A program made the translations under genes and the position numbers. A model generated the notes under the pieces. The model saw only the letters and a list, made by a program, of their open reading frames with translations. It did not search any database and was not told where the DNA came from. Below, one piece after another: positions 15,568-27,410 of a stretch of 64,000 nucleotides of DNA. The stretch's first letter is position 1. Every line of letters begins with the position of its first letter. This DNA is from Streptomyces nojiriensis (GTDB lineage: Bacteria; Actinomycetota; Actinomycetes; Streptomycetales; Streptomycetaceae): positions 4,961,001 through 5,025,000 of the forward strand of contig NZ_CP071139.1 of NCBI RefSeq assembly GCF_017639205.1, given 5' to 3'.

Positions 15568-16062
15568 TCAGCCCCACTGCTCGTCGGCCAGCGAGCCGAC
15601 CGGCTGCGGCTTGCCGATGACGGCCAGGGCGATGAAGAAGTTGATCTGCCCGATCGCGATGGTGAGGGTGGCGAGGGCCTTCTCGTCGTAGTGCGCGGCG
15701 ACCTCGGCGTAGAGCTCGTCGGGGACCCGCTCCCGGCCGTGCGGGGCGGGCTGGAGGGTGGCCTCCACCAGGGCGAGGGCGGCGCGCTCGGCGGCCGTGA
15801 ACCAGGGGGCGTCCTGCCAGGAGGAGACGGCCGTGATGCGCTCCTCGGACTCCCCGGCCTTGCGGAGGAAGCCGGTGTTCAGGACGGTCAGGTAGGTGTT
15901 GCCGACGATCTGCCCGGCGCGCAGGTGGACCAGGCTCATCGTGGTCCGCGGCACCGAGCGGTTGCCCGTGGCCCGGAAGAGGGCGGCGCTGATGTCGTTC
16001 AGCTCGGGGACGAAGTCGGCCGGGTTCGGCATCCGGGAGAGGGAGGTGTTCGTGTGCGTCAT
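15568..16062 (-). CDS. Carboxymuconolactone decarboxylase/AhpD-like protein lacking the catalytic cysteines
   Basis: A 164-residue all-helical protein. From about residue 20 it follows the AhpD/CMD layout: LNDISAALF, LVHLRAGQIVGN, FLRKAGESEERITAV, then WFTAAERAALALVEA and a late ALATLTIAIGQINFF helix. In AhpD relatives the helix after the first segment carries C-x-x-C and a His that form the peroxidatic relay. Here the aligned stretch reads VGNTYLTVLNTG with no Cys and no His, so redox activity by that mechanism is not expected. ATG 16062 is preceded by GAAGGAGAG. Function unknown; a binding or structural role is possible. Confidence 0.82.
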   Translation of the reverse strand: MTHTNTSLSRMPNPADFVPELNDISAALFRATGNRSVPRTTMSLVHLRAGQIVGNTYLTVLNTGFLRKAGESEERITAVSSWQDAPWFTAAERAALALVEATLQPAPHGRERVPDELYAEVAAHYDEKALATLTIAIGQINFFIALAVIGKPQPVGSLADEQWG

Positions 16063-16182
16063 GGCTGCTGCTCTCCTTCGGTCGGTGTCTGCACAGCACT
16101 GACGGAGGGGAGCGCGCGGATGTGACAGGGGGGCGGGACTTTTCTTTTCGGCGTTCCGGGTCCGGGCGGCGTTCCGGGAACG

Positions 16183-16225
16183 CCGGAGGGGCGGCGGGCG
16201 CGGGGTGCGCCTGCCGCCCCTCCGG
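16183..16225 (-). terminator. Terminator of purA with a second hairpin
   Basis: Perfect 13-bp arms CCGGAGGGGCGGC (16183-16195) and GCCGCCCCTCCGG (16213-16225), starting 13 bp after the purA stop on the minus strand. A second palindrome, CGGCGTTCC-G-GGAACGCCG, sits next to it at about 16167-16185, followed on the minus strand by a stretch rich in A. Confidence 0.8.
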
Positions 16226-16238
16226 GGGACCGGATCTC

Positions 16239-17522
<1,284 letters not shown>

Positions 17523-17622
17523 AGGCGTACACCTCTTCCGGATGGGGCATGTCCAAGGTCAGGGGGCGTACGACGATGTACACCGCAGGCTGAGCCGTCG
17601 GACCGGTACCCCGGAATAGACG

Positions 17623-17652
17623 AAGGCCCTGGCGCAATAGCGCAAGGGCCTC
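17623..17652. other. Inverted repeat in the purA / DAG-kinase-like divergent leader
   Basis: AGGCCCTGGCGC and GCGCAAGGGCCT (one mismatch) around a short AATA loop. On the minus strand it would fold in the purA 5' leader about 100 nt before the start codon; on the plus strand it lies 34 bp before the GTG of the next gene. It could be a leader hairpin, an operator or an attenuator. No gene ends here, so it is not an ordinary terminator. Confidence 0.5.
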
Positions 17653-17685
17653 TTGCACAAAGATGCTACCCGAGGAAGGACCGAG

Positions 17686-18540
17686 GTGTCGGCTCCAGAG
17701 CCCACCATGAGCCAAGCGGGCGCGCCGGTAGGCGGCCTGCTCGTGCTCGTCGACCCGGTCGCCCGCCGTCTTGACGGCGAGTCCGTGCGGATCGCGAAGG
17801 ATGTGTTGTCAGCGGGCGCGGCAGCGAAAATCTGCCTCCCGGATTCGCAGGAGGAATTTGCGCGGGCTCTTGCCCGCCGGGGCCATCGGCGGCTGGTGAT
17901 CGTCGGTGACGACCGGGCCCTGGTGCGCGCCGTGGGGCTGCTGCACCGGGAGCGCGGGCTGGGGGAGGGCCCCCTGGCGCTGGTCCCGGTCGGCCCGGTG
18001 GGGTCGCTGGGGCTGGCGCGGTCCCTCGGCGTGCCGCTTTCGGCCGTCGCCGCGGCCCGGGCGGTCCTCGACGGGTCGGTGCGGGCCTGTGACCTGCTGG
18101 TCGACGACAGTGACGGGGTGGTGCTCGGCGCGCTGCGGATCCCGCCGGTGCACGGGGTCCCGCGGCCCACCGGCCCGTCGGTGTGGAGCGCGTACCGCTC
18201 GCTGGTGCGGACGCTGGTCCGGCCGGTGGCGGCGGCCGGTGGTGTGGCCACGAGCCGGCACCGGCTGCGGGTCGAGGCCGACGGGGTGCTGCTGGCGGAC
18301 GTGGACCGGCCCGTGGAGGACGTCTCGGTTCGCACCCGGGACGACGGCGGCGCGGCGGAGGTCGTGGTCCGGACGGGTGGCGGCGGCTCCGCCGAATCGA
18401 CGGTGACGGCCCGGGCGAAGACGGTGACGGTGTCGGGCGCGGACTTCCGCTACCGCGCCGACGCGGCACTGACCGGCCCGGTCCGCCGCCGTACGTGGAC
18501 CCTGCGTCCCGGCGCATGGACGCTCACCGTGCCCCGGTGA
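17686..18540 (+). CDS. Diacylglycerol kinase catalytic-domain-like protein
   Basis: A 284-residue protein with an N-terminal phosphofructokinase-like nucleotide domain. Signals are the early VLVDPVARRL strand, then RGHRRLVIVGDDRALVRAVGLL, where lipid kinases usually have GGDGT; here GDDRALV replaces it. GPLALVPVGPVGSLGLARSLG fits the PLGTGNDLAR region in altered form. A beta-rich C-terminal domain follows. So the fold resembles diacylglycerol kinases, but the nucleotide motifs are degenerate and activity is doubtful. GTG 17686 is chosen because GGAAGGA lies 6 nt upstream; ATG 17707 lacks a ribosome site. Divergent from purA. Confidence 0.7.
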   Translation: MSAPEPTMSQAGAPVGGLLVLVDPVARRLDGESVRIAKDVLSAGAAAKICLPDSQEEFARALARRGHRRLVIVGDDRALVRAVGLLHRERGLGEGPLALVPVGPVGSLGLARSLGVPLSAVAAARAVLDGSVRACDLLVDDSDGVVLGALRIPPVHGVPRPTGPSVWSAYRSLVRTLVRPVAAAGGVATSRHRLRVEADGVLLADVDRPVEDVSVRTRDDGGAAEVVVRTGGGGSAESTVTARAKTVTVSGADFRYRADAALTGPVRRRTWTLRPGAWTLTVPR

Positions 18541-18795
18541 CCACACCGGGTACACGGGACGCGCCGGGTGGCCGGGGCGATCCGGACCCGCAGGACCCGC
18601 AGGACGCGCCGGCCGACGGGCGGCACCTGCTGACGCTGGGCCCGCTGGGGCGGCGGGTGCTGCCGCCGCCCCGGCCGCTCGCGGGCGACCCGGCCGCGGC
18701 CGGGGCCCTGTGGGCCCCGCACTCCGGCCCTCTGGGCTGCTGCGCCCGGCCCTCTCGCTGCGCCCGGCTCGCGCGCCGCGGGCGCGCGCTCCCGG

Positions 18796-19494
18796 TCAGG
18801 GCGCGGACACGGCGAGCGCGGCCTCTTCGATCAGATCAGTGACCGGTACGGGCTGCGAGGCGAGCGAGGCGTGGCCCGCGTCGAGCTCGATCACCTTGCG
18901 GGGCTTCATCCGCTCGGCCATCCGCCGCTCGTTGTCGGGGTGGATCATCCGGTCCGCCGTGGACACCTGGTACCAGCTGGGCTTCGTCTTCCAGGCCGGC
19001 GCGGTGACGTCGTCCCCGAAGGTCGAACCGGGCGGAGCCTTCTGGGTCACGGCCATGACCAGCGACTCCTGCGCCGAGAGGTCCTGCGCGAAGCTCTCGT
19101 GGAACTTGTCCTGCTTGATCCACAGGTAGCCGTCCGAGTCGGGCGCGATGTTCTCGAACGCGGCGGGGGGCAGCTCCTGGCTGATCTGCCCGGGGCTCTC
19201 CCCGGCGTCCGGGGCGAACGCCGCCACGTAGACCAGCCCGACCACGTTCGGCAGGTCCCCGGCCTCGGTGATGACCGCGCCGCCGTACGAGTGCCCCACG
19301 AGCAGCACCGGACCGTCGATCTGGCGGACCATCTTGCGGGTGCGCTCGGCGTCGTCGGCCAGTGAGGTCAGCGGGTTCTCCACCGCGTGCAGGGAGGCGA
19401 ACCCGCGCCGGTGGAGCTCGGGGATGACCTTGGCCCAGTGGGCGGCGCCGCCCCAGAATCCGTGGACCAGGACGATGGCGGGCTTGTCTGTCAT
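18796..19494 (-). CDS. Alpha/beta hydrolase (esterase-like)
   Basis: A 232-residue cytosolic hydrolase. It starts VLVHGFWGGAAHWAKVIPEL, has the nucleophile elbow LLVGHSYGGAVI near residue 85, AFAPDAGES, and a late catalytic His in ELDAGHASLASQP. The pattern matches the small EstC/salicylate-esterase-like group common in streptomycetes. Substrate is unknown. It starts about 123 bp downstream of the UvrA-like gene's stop on the same strand, but a hairpin lies between them. The 255 bp after its stop contain no convincing gene. Confidence 0.83.
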   Translation of the reverse strand: MTDKPAIVLVHGFWGGAAHWAKVIPELHRRGFASLHAVENPLTSLADDAERTRKMVRQIDGPVLLVGHSYGGAVITEAGDLPNVVGLVYVAAFAPDAGESPGQISQELPPAAFENIAPDSDGYLWIKQDKFHESFAQDLSAQESLVMAVTQKAPPGSTFGDDVTAPAWKTKPSWYQVSTADRMIHPDNERRMAERMKPRKVIELDAGHASLASQPVPVTDLIEEAALAVSAP

Positions 19495-19554
19495 GGAGGT
19501 CGCACCTTCGGTCGTGGGGGGTACCGATACGTCCGCCGACCACGCTGGGCAGCT

Positions 19555-19606
19555 CCCCGGACCTCTGCCACCGCAGTGGCTGGAGGTCCGGGCCGGAGGT
19601 CCGGGG
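19555..19606 (-). terminator. Hairpin after the UvrA-like gene
   Basis: The arm CCCCGGACCTC (19555-19565) can pair with GAGGTCCGGG at 19583-19592 or with a second copy GAGGTCCGGGG at 19596-19606. It lies just beyond the minus-strand stop at 19618 and precedes the hydrolase gene. Confidence 0.65.
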
Positions 19607-19617
19607 AGGGGCGCCGG

Positions 19618-22011
<2,394 letters not shown>

Positions 22012-22066
22012 CGTGTCTCCATCTCTCGGGCGGGCCGCCTGCGCGGACTCCTGCGGCAGTCGGCGG

Positions 22067-22483
22067 CTACGGCTTACGGGGCTGGTTGAAGCGGAGCATG
22101 TTGCCCGCCGGGTCCCGGAAGGCGCAGTCGCGGACGCCGTACGGCTGGTCGACGGGCTCCTGCAGCACCTCCCCGCCGGCGGCCCGGATGTGTTCGAAGG
22201 TGGCGTCGACGTCGTCGGTGGAGAAGATCACGCCGCGCAGCAGGCCCTTGGCCAGCAGCTCCGCCATGGCCTGCCGGTCGGCCGCGGAGGCGCCCGGGTC
22301 GGCGAGCGGCGGTTCGAGGACGATCTCCACGTCCGGCTGCGTGGGGGAGCCGACGGTCACCCAGCGCATCCCCTCGAACCCGACGTCGTTGCGGACTTCC
22401 AGGCCGAGGATGTCGCGGTAGAAGGTGAGCGCCTTGTCGTGGTCGTCGACGGCGATGAAGCACTGCGAGAGGTTGATGTCCAT
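22067..22483 (-). CDS. VOC (glyoxalase/bleomycin-resistance) family protein
   Basis: A 138-residue protein of two beta-alpha-beta-beta-beta repeats. It starts MDINLSQCFIAVDDHDKALTF, with DILGLEVRNDVGFEGMRW, and the second half includes FSTDDVDATFEHIRAAGGEV and VRDCAFRDPAGNMLRFNQP. The fold binds metals or hydrophobic ligands; members act as dioxygenases, lyases or drug-binding proteins. It sits 10 bp after the AraC-type regulator gene and is surely in the same operon. The pair resembles many streptomycete regulator-VOC operons. The ligand is unknown. Confidence 0.85.
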   Translation of the reverse strand: MDINLSQCFIAVDDHDKALTFYRDILGLEVRNDVGFEGMRWVTVGSPTQPDVEIVLEPPLADPGASAADRQAMAELLAKGLLRGVIFSTDDVDATFEHIRAAGGEVLQEPVDQPYGVRDCAFRDPAGNMLRFNQPRKP

Positions 22484-22493
22484 GCCGTCGACG

Positions 22494-22925
22494 CTACGAG
22501 GAGGGTGCGGATTTCGCTTCTCCGATCCTGACCGGTCGCGTGAGGATCTTGGCGACGCACGCCGGGATCGCCGCGCCGTCGTCGTGGCTGCGGGCCCGGT
22601 AGGCGCTGGGGGTCTCGCCGACGAGCTCGGTGAAGCGCGAGCTGAAGGACCCCAGCGAGGTGCATCCGACGGCGAAGCAGACGTCCGTCACGCTCATGTC
22701 GCCGCGTCGCAGCAGCGCCTTCGCGCGTTCGACGCGGCGGGTCATGAGGTAGCTGTACGGGGTTTCCCCGAAGGCGGTGCGGAAGCTGCGGGAGAAGTGT
22801 CCCGGCGACATGAGGGCGACGTTCGCGAGTGCCTGAACGTCCAGCGGCTCCGCGTACTCGCGGTCCATCATGTCCCGGGCGCGGCGCAGCCGTACCAGGT
22901 CCTCCAGGTTCATGCGTTCCAGCAT
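22494..22925 (-). CDS. AraC-family transcriptional regulator (DNA-binding domain only)
   Basis: A 143-residue protein made almost entirely of an AraC/XylS double helix-turn-helix: LVRLRRARDMMDREYAEPLDV, ALMSPGHFSRSFRTAFGETPYSYL, RRVERAKALL, and the second HTH with VGCTSLGSFSSRF, GETPSAYRAR. No N-terminal ligand domain is present, so effector sensing would be by partner or by protein level. It is the first gene of the operon with the VOC gene. A roughly 136-bp spacer with GC-rich GGTCGGGCC repeats separates it from the next minus-strand gene. Confidence 0.88.
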   Translation of the reverse strand: MLERMNLEDLVRLRRARDMMDREYAEPLDVQALANVALMSPGHFSRSFRTAFGETPYSYLMTRRVERAKALLRRGDMSVTDVCFAVGCTSLGSFSSRFTELVGETPSAYRARSHDDGAAIPACVAKILTRPVRIGEAKSAPSS

Positions 22926-23061
22926 GGCACGCAGGAGGTGTCCCGTCTGCGGGTATCGGTGCTTCCGGATCCGGCCGTCCGGCCATCAGGTGACCGGCCG
23001 GGTCGGGCCCGGTCGGGCCCGGCGGGCCTGGTCGGGCTTGGCCGGGCCGGGGCGGGCCCGC

Positions 23062-23592
23062 TCAGGCGAGGCCGATCGTCGCCTTGTGGACCCGCCAGCG
23101 GTCCATCAGACCCAGCATCTCGCCCTGCATGAACTCGAAGAAGGCCGCCGTCTCCGCGACGCGCGCCCCGGCGGGAGAGTCCGTGCCGAGGGTGGCCGCG
23201 CCCTCGCGCAGGGTCTTCTCCCACAGGGTCAGGACCTGGTCGCGGCGCGTGAAGGTCTCGTACCAGAGCTCGTTGTGCAGGACGTACCGGTCGCGGCGCG
23301 AGCCCGGTTCGCGCTCGCGGCTGACCATGTTGACCTGGGTCAGGTAGGACACCGCGCCCGACACCGCGGCCGGGCTGATCTGCAGGGCCTCGCCCAGCTC
23401 CGCCGAGGTCATCGCGCCGCCGTCGCTGGCCAGCAGCTGGGCGAAGACGCGCGCGGCCATCCGCTGCATCCCGGCCTCGGTCAGCTGCGCGGCGAACCGC
23501 TCGACGAAGCGGGAGACGGCGTCGCCGTCCCGGGCACCGGCGGCCGTGCCGGAATCGCTGCCGGCATCGGTCCCCGCGTCCACATTCACCAT
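23062..23592 (-). CDS. MarR/GbsR-type transcriptional regulator
   Basis: A 176-residue winged-helix regulator. An acidic low-complexity N-terminus (DAGTDAGSDSGTAAG) precedes VSRFVERFAAQLTEAGMQRMAARVFAQLL, and the HTH follows with MTSAELGEALQISPAAVSGAVSYL and wing residues SREREPGSRRDRYVL. A C-terminal helical region completes the GbsR-like pattern. ATG 23592 with GGAAAGG about 11 nt upstream is preferred; GTG 23604 is the alternative. It is divergent from the ABC exporter with only 84 bp between them and a perfect palindrome there, so it most likely represses that exporter and itself. Confidence 0.87.
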   Translation of the reverse strand: MVNVDAGTDAGSDSGTAAGARDGDAVSRFVERFAAQLTEAGMQRMAARVFAQLLASDGGAMTSAELGEALQISPAAVSGAVSYLTQVNMVSREREPGSRRDRYVLHNELWYETFTRRDQVLTLWEKTLREGAATLGTDSPAGARVAETAAFFEFMQGEMLGLMDRWRVHKATIGLA

Positions 23593-23640
23593 GTCATCTG
23601 CCACCTTTCCGACTTTACGCGATTCCTGAGATTCCCAAAC

Positions 23641-23656
23641 TTCACAAGTTTGTGAA
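23641..23656. promoter_or_regulatory. Operator palindrome between regulator and ABC exporter
   Basis: TTCACAA-GT-TTGTGAA, a perfect 7+7 palindrome 21-36 bp upstream of the exporter start and 49-64 bp upstream of the regulator start. Size and symmetry fit a MarR-family dimer. It overlaps likely promoter positions for the exporter. Confidence 0.7.
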
Positions 23657-23676
23657 AGTAGCGTACGTTCGGAAGC

Positions 23677-24570
23677 ATGACGAAGGCAATCAGCGTTGCC
23701 GGCCTCCACAAGGCATTCGGCCGCACCCGCGCACTGGACGGACTCGACCTCTCGGTCGCCACCGGCGAGGTCCACGGCTTCCTCGGCCCCAACGGCGCCG
23801 GCAAGTCCACCACCATCAGGGTCCTGCTGGGCCTGCTGCGCGCCGACTCCGGCACCGCCGAGCTCCTCGGCGGCGACCCCTGGGCCGACGCGGTCGCCCT
23901 CCACCGCCGTATCGCCTACGTCCCCGGAGACGTCACCCTGTGGCGCAACCTCTCCGGCGGCGAGGTCATAGACCTCTACGGACGCCTCCGCGGCGGCCTC
24001 GACCGGACCCGGCGCGCCGAGCTCGTCGAGCGGTTCGAGCTGGACCCCACCAAGAAGGGGCGCACCTACTCCAAGGGCAACCGGCAGAAGGTGGCCCTCG
24101 TCGCCGCCTTCGCCTCCGACGTCGAACTGCTCGTCCTCGACGAACCCACCTCCGGCCTCGACCCGCTGATGGAGGAGGTCTTCCAGGCCTGCGTCACCGA
24201 GGCGCGCGCCGCCGGCCGCACCATCCTGCTCAGCTCGCACATCCTCAGCGAGGTCGAGACCCTCTGCGACCGGGTCAGCATCATCCGCAGGGGCCGCACC
24301 GTGGAGACCGGCACCCTCGCCGAACTCCGCCACCTCACCCGTACGTCGATCAGCGCCGAGCTGGCCGGCCCGCCGAACGGCCTCACACACCTGCCGGGCG
24401 TGTACGACGTCCAGGTGCAGGGGCTGAAGGTCCGCCTCCAGGCCGACACCGACAAGCTGGACGCGGTGCTCCGCTCGCTCACCGCGTCGGGGGTGCGGTC
24501 GCTGACCTCGACCCCGCCCACCCTCGAAGAGCTCTTCCTGCGCCACTACACCGAAGAGGCGTCCCGATGA
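23677..24570 (+). CDS. ABC exporter, ATP-binding subunit
   Basis: A 297-residue ATPase of the ABC-2 drug-export type. Walker A FLGPNGAGKSTTIRVLLGLL is near residue 35-50. A degenerate signature, TYSKGNRQKVALVAAF, stands where LSGGQ is usual, as in many DrrA-like proteins. Walker B with VELLVLDEPTSGLDPLMEE is near 150-165, and the switch His is in LLSSHILSEVE. It is cotranscribed with the permease, whose ATG overlaps this stop. Substrate unknown, presumably an antibiotic or lipid-like molecule exported from the cytoplasm. Confidence 0.93.
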   Translation: MTKAISVAGLHKAFGRTRALDGLDLSVATGEVHGFLGPNGAGKSTTIRVLLGLLRADSGTAELLGGDPWADAVALHRRIAYVPGDVTLWRNLSGGEVIDLYGRLRGGLDRTRRAELVERFELDPTKKGRTYSKGNRQKVALVAAFASDVELLVLDEPTSGLDPLMEEVFQACVTEARAAGRTILLSSHILSEVETLCDRVSIIRRGRTVETGTLAELRHLTRTSISAELAGPPNGLTHLPGVYDVQVQGLKVRLQADTDKLDAVLRSLTASGVRSLTSTPPTLEELFLRHYTEEASR

Positions 24571-26159
24571 ACAACGGACTGGCCGGTACCGGGGCGCTGC
24601 TGCGCCTCGCCCTGCGCCGCGACCGCGTGATGATGCCGGTGTGGACCCTGGTCACCGCGCTCATGGTGGTGAGCATGCCCGGCTCACTGGGCAGCGTGTA
24701 CGCCACCGCCGCCGAACGCGCCCGGGCCGCCGCCTCGATGAACGCCAACAGCTCGATGCGTGCCCTGTACGGACCGGTCTTCGACGATTCGCTCGGCGCC
24801 CTGACCGCCTGGCGGGGCGGTGTCTACGCCGCCGTCCTCGCGGCCGCCATGAGCCTGGTCATCGTCGTCCGGCACACCCGCGAGGAGGAGGAGACGGGCC
24901 GTCAGGAACTGCTCTCCGCCGCGATGGTGGGACGGCGGGCCCCGCTGACCGCCGCGCTGCTCGCCGCCCTCGTGGCCAACGCCTGTGTCGCCCTGCTGGT
25001 GGCGGCCGGTCTCGCGGGGCAGGGCGCGCCCGGCGCGGTCGCCCTCGGCCTGGCCGTCGCGGCCACCGGGATGTTCTTCGCCTGCACGGCCGCCATCGCC
25101 GCCCAGCTGACCGAGAGTGCCCGCGCCGCCAAGGGGATCACGGCCGCCGCGCTCGGCGCGGCCTTCGTCCTGAAGGCCGCGGGCGACGCCGGCACGGGGG
25201 GCGGGCGGTCGGCCCTGACCTGGGCCTCGCCGCTCGGCTGGGTGGAGAACGTCCGGGCCTTCGCCGCGGAACGCTGGTGGGTGCTCCTCCTGTTCGCCGC
25301 CGCCGTCACGGTGCAGGCGGGCGCCGCGTACGCCCTGGCCGGGCGCCGCGACCTGGGCATGAGCTTCCTGCCGTCGCGGCCGGGGCCGGCCGAGGGACGC
25401 CTGGGCACGGCGGGTGCGCTGGCCTGGCGGCTGCAGCGCGGCAGCGTACTGGGCTGGAGCGCGGGCTTCCTGATCGCCGGTGTCGTCTTCGGCGGAATGG
25501 CGGACGGCGCCGCGGACCTGGTCGGCGACAACGACCGGACCCGCGAGATCATCGAGCGGATGGGCGGGCAGAGCGGGTCGGGCGCGCAGGGTGCGCTGAC
25601 CGACGCCTTCCTCGCCACGATGGCCGGCATGTTCGGCATGGTCGCCGCCCTGTACGCCGTTTCGGCCGTACTCCGCCTGAGCGGTGAGGAGTCGGGCGGG
25701 CGCGCGGAGCCGCTGCTGGCGAACGCGGTCGGCCGGCTGCGCTGGGCCGGCGGCCACCTGGCCGTGGCCTTCGGCGGATCGGCGCTGATCCTGCTGCTGG
25801 CAGGGCTCGGTCTCGCCCTCGGGCACGGCCGCGAGCCGGGTGCGGTGATCGGCGCCACGCTCGCCCAGCTCCCGGCGGTCTGGCTGATCGGAGCGCTGGC
25901 GGCACTGCTGTACGGCGCGGTCCCGCAGTACGCGGCGGCCGCCTGGGGGGTGGCCGGGGGCGCGCTGGCCCTGGGCTGGGTCGGCCCGGCGCTGAACCTC
26001 CCGCAGGCCGTCCTGAACCTCTCGCCCTTCGCCCACCTGCCCCGGCTCCCGGGCGCGCAGGCCCTGGACCCGGCGCCGCTGCTGGTCCTGACCGCGCTGG
26101 CGGCGGCCCTGACGGCGGCGGGCCTCGGCACCCTGCGCCGCCGCGACATGATCGCCTAG
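24567..26159 (+). CDS. ABC exporter, membrane subunit (polyketide-antibiotic exporter type)
   Basis: A 530-residue integral membrane protein with about twelve predicted segments in two halves: MMPVWTLVTALMVVSM early, AAVLAAAMSLVIVVRHTREEEETGRQELL (which marks ABC-2 exporters), WRLQRGSVLGWSAGFLIAGVVFGGM in the middle and GEESGGRAEPLL before the C-terminal half. The repeated EE-TGR-E and EESGGRAE motifs show internal duplication. It is typical of large actinobacterial exporters paired with one ATPase. Starts at ATG 24567 in an ATGA overlap with the ATPase gene. Regulated presumably by the divergent MarR-type protein. Confidence 0.88.
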   Translation: MNNGLAGTGALLRLALRRDRVMMPVWTLVTALMVVSMPGSLGSVYATAAERARAAASMNANSSMRALYGPVFDDSLGALTAWRGGVYAAVLAAAMSLVIVVRHTREEEETGRQELLSAAMVGRRAPLTAALLAALVANACVALLVAAGLAGQGAPGAVALGLAVAATGMFFACTAAIAAQLTESARAAKGITAAALGAAFVLKAAGDAGTGGGRSALTWASPLGWVENVRAFAAERWWVLLLFAAAVTVQAGAAYALAGRRDLGMSFLPSRPGPAEGRLGTAGALAWRLQRGSVLGWSAGFLIAGVVFGGMADGAADLVGDNDRTREIIERMGGQSGSGAQGALTDAFLATMAGMFGMVAALYAVSAVLRLSGEESGGRAEPLLANAVGRLRWAGGHLAVAFGGSALILLLAGLGLALGHGREPGAVIGATLAQLPAVWLIGALAALLYGAVPQYAAAAWGVAGGALALGWVGPALNLPQAVLNLSPFAHLPRLPGAQALDPAPLLVLTALAAALTAAGLGTLRRRDMIA

Positions 26160-26172
26160 CGGGCGTCCCGGC

Positions 26173-27381
26173 TCAGAACTCCACCAGCAGTTGTTCCAGC
26201 CCCCGGATGACGTAACCGTCCCGCCACCGCGGCTCCTCGACGAGCCGCAGCGGCGGGACTCCGTCTGCCAGCAGCGCCCCGAACGAGGCCTCCAACTCCC
26301 GCCGCGCCAGCGGCGCCCCGAGGCAGTAGTGGATCCCGGCCCCGAAGGTCAGGTGCGGGTTGTCGGCCCGTACGAGGTCCAGCGCGTCGGGATCGTCGAA
26401 GCGCGCGGGATCCCGGTTCGCGGACCCGAAGAGCAGTGCGACCTCGGCCCCGCGGGGGACGACGGTGTCACCGATCCGGATGTCGTCGAGCACCCAGCGT
26501 TCGAACATCTGGAGGGGAGTGTCGTACCGCATGAGTTCATCCACAGCTGTGGACAACTTTTCGGGATCGCGGCTCTCGCGGAGCGCGGCGAGCTGCGCGG
26601 GATTGCGGAACAGCGCCCACCACCCGTTGACGGTCGTGTTGACGGTGGCCTCGTGCCCGGCGTTCAGCAGCAGCACACAGGTGGAGATCATTTCCTGCTC
26701 GCTGAGCCGCCCCTCCTCATCGTGGGCGGCGATCAGCCCGGAGATCAAATCCTCCCCGGGGCGGCTCCGCCGCTCGGCGATCAGCCCCCGGAGATAGGCG
26801 CTGAACTCGACGCTCGCCCGCACCGCGCGCCGCGCCGTCTCCTCGTCCGGCCGGAGCTCGAACATCCCGCAGATGTCCGCCGACCAGGGCCGCAGCAACC
26901 CCCGGTCCGCCTCGGGCACACCCAGCAGCTCCGCGATCACCGCCACCGGCAGCGGCTCGGCGACGACGGTGAGCAGATCCCCGCCCCCGTCCGCACGCAG
27001 CCGCCCCACCAGCTCCCCCGCCAGCCGCCGCACCGCGGGCACGAGCCGCTCCACCGTCCGCGGCGTGAAGGCCTTCGCCACCAGCCTGCGCACCCGCGCG
27101 TGCGCAGGATCCTCCAGGTCCAGCAGGCCGTTGCCGTTGAGCACGTGGAACGGCTCGTGCTCGGGCGGCGGCGCCTCGCGGCCGAACTCCTCGTGCGAGA
27201 ACCGGTGGAGGTAGGTCCGCCCCAGCCGCCGGTCCCGCAGCAGCGCACTCACATCGGCGTAGTGCGGCACCAGCCACTGCCCGGTGGCCTCCCACCACAC
27301 GGCCCGCCCCTGCTCCCGCAACTCCCGGTACGCCGGATACGGATCGGCGACGAACGCGGCATCCCACGGATCAAAGCCCAT
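26173..27381 (-). CDS. Cytochrome P450
   Basis: A 402-residue heme monooxygenase of the soluble bacterial type. The heme-binding loop FGAGIHYCLGAPLARREL puts the cysteine ligand near residue 353. The oxygen-binding I helix has LLNAGHEATVNT near 238-245, where the usual AG-x-E/D-T is AGHEAT. The K-helix ExxR is in VDELMRYDTPL near 288. Early segments include DPYPAYRELREQG and LGRTYLHRFSHEEFG. No ferredoxin gene is adjacent, so its electron donor lies elsewhere. It may be expressed alone; the next gene upstream on the minus strand begins a separate operon. Substrate unknown. Confidence 0.94.
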   Translation of the reverse strand: MGFDPWDAAFVADPYPAYRELREQGRAVWWEATGQWLVPHYADVSALLRDRRLGRTYLHRFSHEEFGREAPPPEHEPFHVLNGNGLLDLEDPAHARVRRLVAKAFTPRTVERLVPAVRRLAGELVGRLRADGGGDLLTVVAEPLPVAVIAELLGVPEADRGLLRPWSADICGMFELRPDEETARRAVRASVEFSAYLRGLIAERRSRPGEDLISGLIAAHDEEGRLSEQEMISTCVLLLNAGHEATVNTTVNGWWALFRNPAQLAALRESRDPEKLSTAVDELMRYDTPLQMFERWVLDDIRIGDTVVPRGAEVALLFGSANRDPARFDDPDALDLVRADNPHLTFGAGIHYCLGAPLARRELEASFGALLADGVPPLRLVEEPRWRDGYVIRGLEQLLVEF

Positions 27382-27410
27382 CCCCGCACCCTAAAGCCGG
27401 CAGGGTCCGA

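Noticed and set aside
18537..18842. Open frame starting at GTG 18537 directly after the DAG-kinase-like gene
   Set aside because: It reads Pro/Arg/Gly-rich sequence without family features and runs into the opposite-strand hydrolase gene. A decayed or very small gene cannot be excluded, but support is too weak to list it.
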